From NCBI RefSeq assembly GCF_000178855.1, contig NZ_ADVG01000002.1, positions 2,232,001 through 2,296,000 on the forward strand: a stretch of 64,000 nt of DNA. Reading direction: 5' to 3'. Below, in pieces: positions 59,763 through 64,000 of this stretch; within the stretch, counting starts at the first letter, position 1, and every line of letters begins with the position of its first letter. The position numbers were made by a program, and so were the translations under genes. A model generated the notes under the pieces. That model did not search any database and was not told the origin of the DNA. It saw only the letters and a program-made list of their open reading frames with translations. The stretch comes from Ktedonobacter racemifer DSM 44963. Its GTDB lineage: Bacteria; Chloroflexota; Ktedonobacteria; Ktedonobacterales; Ktedonobacteraceae.

Positions 59763-61088
59763 CTAAAGCTGCGCGTCGGTATCCTCCGCTGTATCGCTCC
59801 AGTCAAATGAGAGGTCTCCAGTCGTACCTGTGCGGCGCAGGCGGGAACGCGCCTTTTGTTGCCCGGTCGGTAGCTCTCCCTTGTATTTGCGTTGTATACG
59901 CATTTGCTGCTTGCGTTCTTTATCTTCTTTAAACTCAATGGAGAGGCGGCGATAGAGGTCCTCCCACTCGTCGAGGATATTGAGCCGATCATGCTTCTCA
60001 ATGATATTCAGGCTCTCCTGCCCCATGCGTGTACGCAGGGCTCCATCTTCAAGGATCGTATCAATAGCGCGTGCCAGTTCTTCACTATTTCCCGGCTGGA
60101 AGAGAAAGCCATTCTCATTCTGATGGACAAGCTCGGGCAAGGCATACGAATTGGCGGCCACCACGGGCAGGCCACAGGCCATAGCCTCCATCGTTGCCAG
60201 GCTCTGTAGATCAGCCTCGGATGGAATGGCAAAGAGTGCTGCTGAGCGACGCAGCGATAGGAGATCGGCATCACGCACAAAACCCAGGAAGCTCACACGG
60301 TCCTCTACATGCAAACTGGCCGCCAGCGCGCGTAGCTCCGCCTCCATAGGGCCAGAACCCACAAGCACGATGTGCGCGGGCTGACGCAGATGCTGCGTAG
60401 CGCGAATCAGCACATCAATACGCTTCTCTTCGCTCAAGCGATTGACATGAATGATCAGCGGGCGATCTGTGGGCAGGCCAAAGCGCGTAAGCACCTCGGG
60501 ATCGGGTGCCCCTGGGCGAAAACGGTTCAGGTCGATGCCATTGGAGATAGCGCGTGCGGGCGCGCGCAGCCCATGCTCATATAATAGGTTCAGCGCCGTC
60601 TGTGTGGGGGCCGTGACATACTCACAGCGATTACAGAAATTAACCAGGTACGTATAAGTCACGCTGCTAAAGGGTTTGCCAAAGATTGGATCGGACGAGA
60701 GTGAGCGACTCATATTAATAGGCAGGTAGTGATTGGTCGCGATGACGGGCTTGCGCAGGCCGCCCGCGAGAATTTGCGCGATATTTCCCAGCACCACGGG
60801 CGAGTGGATATGGATAATATCGGGATCGCTACGTTTGATGAGATTGCGCATCGGCATAAAGGGGAGGAAGGGAATGCGTAAGCCCTCGTAGGTAGGCCAC
60901 TCAAACGAGGAGAAGCGATAGACCCGCACTCCCTGTTCGAGGCGCTTCACATCACGCGCGCCATAGCTAGGCGCCACCACCCAGACCTGGTGACCGCGAT
61001 TGACAAAGTCTACCGCGAGTCCACGTGTCACTGTGGGAACACCACCCACCATTGGGGGATATTGATCGGTTACTAGCATGATGCGCAT
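59763..61088 (-). CDS. Glycosyltransferase family 4 protein
   Basis: A 441-residue GT-B glycosyltransferase. The N-terminal domain begins MRIMLVTDQYPPMVGGVPTV with the Gly-rich acceptor loop; DIIHIHSPVVLGNIAQILAG follows. The donor domain has SNGIDLNRFRPG, PLIIHVNRLSEEKRIDVLIR and the E-x7-E type motif in PSEADLQSLATMEAMACGLP. It resembles enzymes that glucosylate diacylglycerol or phosphatidylinositol, but the substrate is not proven. After about residue 385 a basic tail (KEDKERKQQMRIQRKYKGEL...) is additional, possibly for membrane contact. It lies 200 bases after rplY on the same strand, past a terminator. Confidence 0.88.
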   Translation of the reverse strand: MRIMLVTDQYPPMVGGVPTVTRGLAVDFVNRGHQVWVVAPSYGARDVKRLEQGVRVYRFSSFEWPTYEGLRIPFLPFMPMRNLIKRSDPDIIHIHSPVVLGNIAQILAGGLRKPVIATNHYLPINMSRSLSSDPIFGKPFSSVTYTYLVNFCNRCEYVTAPTQTALNLLYEHGLRAPARAISNGIDLNRFRPGAPDPEVLTRFGLPTDRPLIIHVNRLSEEKRIDVLIRATQHLRQPAHIVLVGSGPMEAELRALAASLHVEDRVSFLGFVRDADLLSLRRSAALFAIPSEADLQSLATMEAMACGLPVVAANSYALPELVHQNENGFLFQPGNSEELARAIDTILEDGALRTRMGQESLNIIEKHDRLNILDEWEDLYRRLSIEFKEDKERKQQMRIQRKYKGELPTGQQKARSRLRRTGTTGDLSFDWSDTAEDTDAQL

Positions 61089-61223
61089 AGTTTGCTTGTA
61101 GCTCCTAGTCTTAATGTTTCTTACACTACCTGCCCGCCCATGGGCGAAGTATTTCTACACACAAGGGCGCTAACATAGACTATAAGCAATGACGACGTGC
61201 GTGAAAGCCTGGTAACAAAAAGG

Positions 61224-61262
61224 GGGACGCGGTAAGACATATAGGGTAGTTTACCGCGTCCC
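61224..61262 (-). terminator. Terminator after rplY
   Basis: Inverted repeat GGGACGCGGTAA/TTACCGCGTCCC (61262-61251 and 61235-61224 read on the minus strand), followed by CCTTTTTG. Intrinsic terminator 27 bases after the rplY stop. Confidence 0.8.
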
Positions 61263-61288
61263 TGTCGTTACAGTGTGAAAGGCCTGCA

Positions 61289-61927
61289 TTACTCGCTGGC
61301 AGTGGACTCGCTCTCAGCCGCTGGGGCAGCCTCAGCAGCAGCCTCGGCAGCCTCAGCCTCGGGCAGCTCCACCTTCGGCGGCGCAACCTTCGCAACCGAC
61401 TCCTCGGGATCACCGACAAGCTTAAATCCCTTTGGTAGCTTGATGTCCCTGGCATAGATTGTATCGTCAAGTGTCTTCAACGGCGAGAGATCCACCTCGA
61501 TGGCGGGCAGGATATCAGAGGCGCGACACTGGACCTCAAGCGCGTCCATATGCAGGAGCGTCCCCTTGGTATCCTTGAGCGCGGGGGACTCGCCCACAAA
61601 GTGCAAGGGTACCTTAATGCTCACCTGCTCATCCATGCTTACGCGAGAGAAATCCACGTGCTGGATCTCTCCCGAAACCGTATTGTGCTCCACATGATGC
61701 ACCAGGACAGTCTCCGCACCCTTGCCAGGCAGGTTGAGTGCATAGATACTTCCCGCCCTGTTCTCATGCTGCAAGCGCTTGAAGACTTTGGCCTCAAACT
61801 GAATCGCCACCGAATCGGCCTTGTGACCACCAATATTTCCAGGGATAAGGCCCTGGCGACGCAGGCTCTTCGTCTTTTTCCCAAAAACCTCGCGTGGTGC
61901 GACATCCATTTCGATCTGTTTCGCCAT
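61289..61927 (-). CDS. rplY: 50S ribosomal protein bL25, CTC-type
   Basis: A 212-residue long form of bL25 (general stress protein CTC). The N-terminal domain binds 5S rRNA: REVFGKKTKSLRRQGLIPGN followed by IGGHKADSVAIQFEAKVFKR. The C-terminal TL5-like domain has GTLLHMDALEVQCRASDILP and IEVDLSPLKTLDDTIYARDI. An Ala/Glu-rich tail ends it (EAEAAEAAAEAAPAAESEST). GGAGAA lies nine bases before the ATG. Repeat element copy 3 begins only 17 bases upstream of the start codon, so it lies in the 5' UTR or at the promoter. Confidence 0.95.
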   Translation of the reverse strand: MAKQIEMDVAPREVFGKKTKSLRRQGLIPGNIGGHKADSVAIQFEAKVFKRLQHENRAGSIYALNLPGKGAETVLVHHVEHNTVSGEIQHVDFSRVSMDEQVSIKVPLHFVGESPALKDTKGTLLHMDALEVQCRASDILPAIEVDLSPLKTLDDTIYARDIKLPKGFKLVGDPEESVAKVAPPKVELPEAEAAEAAAEAAPAAESESTASE

Positions 61928-61943
61928 ACAAATTCTCCTTCGA

Positions 61944-62024
61944 TCTTATTCCGAAACCCAACGTCGCTTGCGTGACTAGCGCTTCCCCCATTCGGGGACA
62001 AGCGCTCAGGGTTTTCGGAAAAGA
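61944..62024. repeat. CTTATTCCGAAACC three-way-junction element, copy 3 (expanded)
   Basis: Outer arms TCTTATTCCGAAACCC and GGGTTTTCGGAAAAGA, first hairpin GTCGC-TTGC-GTGAC (one G-T pair), second hairpin enlarged to AGCGCTT-CCCC...GGGG-AC-AAGCGCT. It lies just before rplY and after polX, with both genes on the minus strand. The rest of the 295-base gap holds nothing recognised. Confidence 0.8.
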
Positions 62025-62222
62025 AGTTCTTGCAAAAGTAACGATGAGAGAAATACAAGCGCCAGCAAGCGCTCGCGTCCCTCTCGACCTCACATCTCCA
62101 CGTTGGAAGACCTTGCATACGTAGCGCAGAGCGCTGGCTCTTACCCCTATTACGGATAAGCAGTACACTTTAGATGCGGCGACCTACGACGACAAGGCTC
62201 TGAGATAGATACGAGCAAACGC

Positions 62223-63992
62223 TTACTGGCTCAGGCGTCGCTTACGCTGGGCCTGGAAAAACGCGATGATCTGCTCGGTTGCATAGGTGTTGGGAACATC
62301 GTCGGCGGAGAGCCACCCCTTACGCGCGATGCCAAGACCATAAAACACATCATCCAGCCCGTCAATGCTATGGGCGTCTGGTCCAAGCGGAACCTTAAGC
62401 CCCTTCTCGCGCGCTTTACGCACCAGGCGCCAGTCCAGGTCAAGGCGAGAGGGGTGCGCGTTGATCTCTATGCACACACCCTGCTCAGCGGCTGCATCGA
62501 TCACAGCCTCCATATCTAATGTATACCCTGCCCTACCAAGTAAAATGCGCCCCGTCGGGTGACCAATAATTGAGGTATATGGATTGGCAATGGCCTTCAA
62601 CATGCGCTGCGTCTGCTCTTCCGGCGAGAGGTTAAAGTTGCTATGAATGGAAGCGATCACAAAGTCAAAGCCCGCAAGGACCTCATCTGGGAAGTCGAGC
62701 GCGCCATCTTTGAGGATATCGCACTCAATGCCCTTCAAGATGCGGAAGCGCCCCTGCAACTCGGCATTAATCTGGTCGATCTCGGCCCACTGGCGGCGCA
62801 CATCCTCCTCAGAAAGCCCACCCGCGTAGGCCGCGGCCTTGCTATGGTCAGTAATACCCAGGTAGGAGTAACCACGCTCGATACACCCCTCTACCATCTC
62901 GCGCAGCGTCTTCTGGCCATCGCTATAGGTCGAGTGCGCGTGCAGAATGCCACGCATATCGCTCTGCTCCACCAGTTTAGGCAGCTTATGTTGCGCGGCC
63001 GCGTCGATCTCCCCCGTATCCTCGCGCAGCTCGGGCGCGATATAATCCAGCTTGAGCGCGGCATAGATATCGCGCTCCTCGTGGCAGGGAACCAGCTCTT
63101 CATTACCCTCGCTGATCTTAAAGAGGCCATAGTCGTTAATGGTCATACCCATATTCTGCGCACGCCTTCGCAGAGGAATATGATGCTCACGTGAACCGGT
63201 AAAGTGATGCAGAGTAGAAGGAAACTGGCTATCGCTCACGACGCGTAGATCCATGGCGATCCCGCTGGCAACCACGACGCTTGACTTGGTCGTTCCCTTG
63301 CCGGTGATCGAGATGACCGTTGGCTGGGTCGTAAAGAAACTCATGATCTTCTCACGGGCCTCTTCGGGCGCGTTGTCGTCTACGCTGGCGACCATGTCAA
63401 TATCTTTGACGGTCTCGCGACGGCGGCGCAAGCTACCAGCAACCTCCAGGCGTACGATCTCGGGTAGGGTCGCCAGGGCTGTGCGAATGCGCTCGGCCTC
63501 CGCAAAGGCCACATCGAAGCGAAAGCGGTCGGCGTGCTGCTTCAGGAAGGCCAACCCCTGGAGGATCTTCTCCTGCGTCTTCTTACCAAAGCCGGGTATC
63601 TTCGCGACTTTGTCATCCTTGCAGGCCTGCTCTAGCTCGGCCAGAGTGGTGACATGCAACTGGTCATAGATGGCGTTAATCTTCTTTGGCCCCACGCCGG
63701 GGATACGCATCATTTCCAGCTTGACGGCTGGCGTCTCGGCACGTAGTTCGTCGAGAAAGGCGATCTTTCCGTTCTGTACGGCCTCCTCAACACGCTTGAT
63801 CATGGTAGGACCAAGGCCGGGCGTTCCCTTTAGCTTCTTCTCCGCCACGAGCTGGTTCAGGTCGCCATCCACGCTGACCAGGGCGCGCGCGGCGTTTTCG
63901 TAGGCCCGCAACTCAAAGACACTGGCCTCGGGTTTAAGCGCCAGAAGAGTGGCAATCTCTTCCAGCATCGAAGCAACTTGCGCTTTATCCAT
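62223..63992 (-). CDS. polX: Bacterial DNA polymerase X with PHP domain
   Basis: A 589-residue PolX. The 8-kDa and finger region carries helix-hairpin-helix motifs (LKGTPGLGPTMIKRVEEAVQ, MMRIPGVGPKKINAIYDQLH, KIPGFGKKTQEKILQGLAFL). The palm has the catalytic Asp pair in VAGSLRRRRETVKDIDMVAS and the third Asp in GIAMDLRVVSDSQFPSTLHH. The C-terminal PHP domain (from about 345) has HAHSTYSDGQKTLREMVEGC, LGITDHSKAAAYAGGL, FRILKGIECDILKDGALDFP, VIASIHSN and IGHPTGRILLGRAGY, giving 3'-5' exonuclease or AP-endonuclease activity. It fills gaps in base-excision repair. The start ATG at 63992 is just inside the window and gives the standard N-terminus. Confidence 0.95.
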   Translation of the reverse strand: MDKAQVASMLEEIATLLALKPEASVFELRAYENAARALVSVDGDLNQLVAEKKLKGTPGLGPTMIKRVEEAVQNGKIAFLDELRAETPAVKLEMMRIPGVGPKKINAIYDQLHVTTLAELEQACKDDKVAKIPGFGKKTQEKILQGLAFLKQHADRFRFDVAFAEAERIRTALATLPEIVRLEVAGSLRRRRETVKDIDMVASVDDNAPEEAREKIMSFFTTQPTVISITGKGTTKSSVVVASGIAMDLRVVSDSQFPSTLHHFTGSREHHIPLRRRAQNMGMTINDYGLFKISEGNEELVPCHEERDIYAALKLDYIAPELREDTGEIDAAAQHKLPKLVEQSDMRGILHAHSTYSDGQKTLREMVEGCIERGYSYLGITDHSKAAAYAGGLSEEDVRRQWAEIDQINAELQGRFRILKGIECDILKDGALDFPDEVLAGFDFVIASIHSNFNLSPEEQTQRMLKAIANPYTSIIGHPTGRILLGRAGYTLDMEAVIDAAAEQGVCIEINAHPSRLDLDWRLVRKAREKGLKVPLGPDAHSIDGLDDVFYGLGIARKGWLSADDVPNTYATEQIIAFFQAQRKRRLSQ

Positions 63993-64000
63993 ATTCTTTC

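Overview
The window looks like chromosomal DNA of a Ktedonobacteria-like Chloroflexota. That is an inference from gene content: a GAF-type HTH regulator, a soluble Ser/Thr kinase with WD40 repeats, a class I lysyl-tRNA synthetase, two long RelA/SpoT proteins side by side, an ANTAR regulator, a KGG-repeat stress protein and moderately high GC. No rRNA, tRNA or CRISPR array was seen.

Layout. 1-4.8 kb: tail of a TetR regulator, haem O synthase (ctaB), a SCO1-type copper chaperone, an HTH/GAF-like regulator and a membrane BON-domain protein. 4.8-19.2 kb: one long minus-strand division and cell-wall cluster, read mraZ, rsmH, ftsL, ftsI, a small acidic ORF, ftsW, murG, murC, murB, ftsQ, ftsA, ftsZ. 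It has translational overlaps and an MraZ-box promoter, but no mraY, murD, murE or murF. 19.3-28 kb: metallo-hydrolase, HU, a frameshifted macrodomain gene, map and pepP, a J-domain protein, dUTPase, a DedA membrane protein and a primary-type sigma factor. 28.3-33.7 kb: two tandem RelA/SpoT homologues, one with a degenerate hydrolase site. 34.6-45.5 kb: zinc ribbon protein, tgt, lipoate ligase, a GlcG-like protein with a membrane partner, DAHP synthase behind an aromatic leader peptide, ANTAR regulator, a RicT-like PSP1 protein with a Cys/Gly tail and an SPFH-like membrane protein. 45.9-56.8 kb: MazG fusion, acyl-CoA dehydrogenase, class I LysRS convergent with lysA, WD40 kinase, and a response regulator overlapping plsX. 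56.9-64 kb: KGG protein, an ISKra4-like insertion sequence with 9-bp target duplication, glycosyltransferase, ribosomal protein bL25 and DNA polymerase X.

The most interesting signals lie between the genes. The DAHP synthase gene has a sigma-70 promoter, a 24-codon leader peptide with the run Tyr-Phe-Tyr-Tyr-Trp-Phe, and an intrinsic terminator before the gene: a trp-type attenuator for the shikimate pathway. Two repeat families are scattered through the window. One is a roughly 60-80 nt three-way-junction element in three copies whose helices are kept by compensating changes. The other is a set of very long, nearly perfect hairpins, most preceded by a short GCGCC-TRC-GGCGC cap hairpin, several of them between divergent genes where a terminator is not needed. 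Many other transcription units end in 23-35 bp perfect stems.
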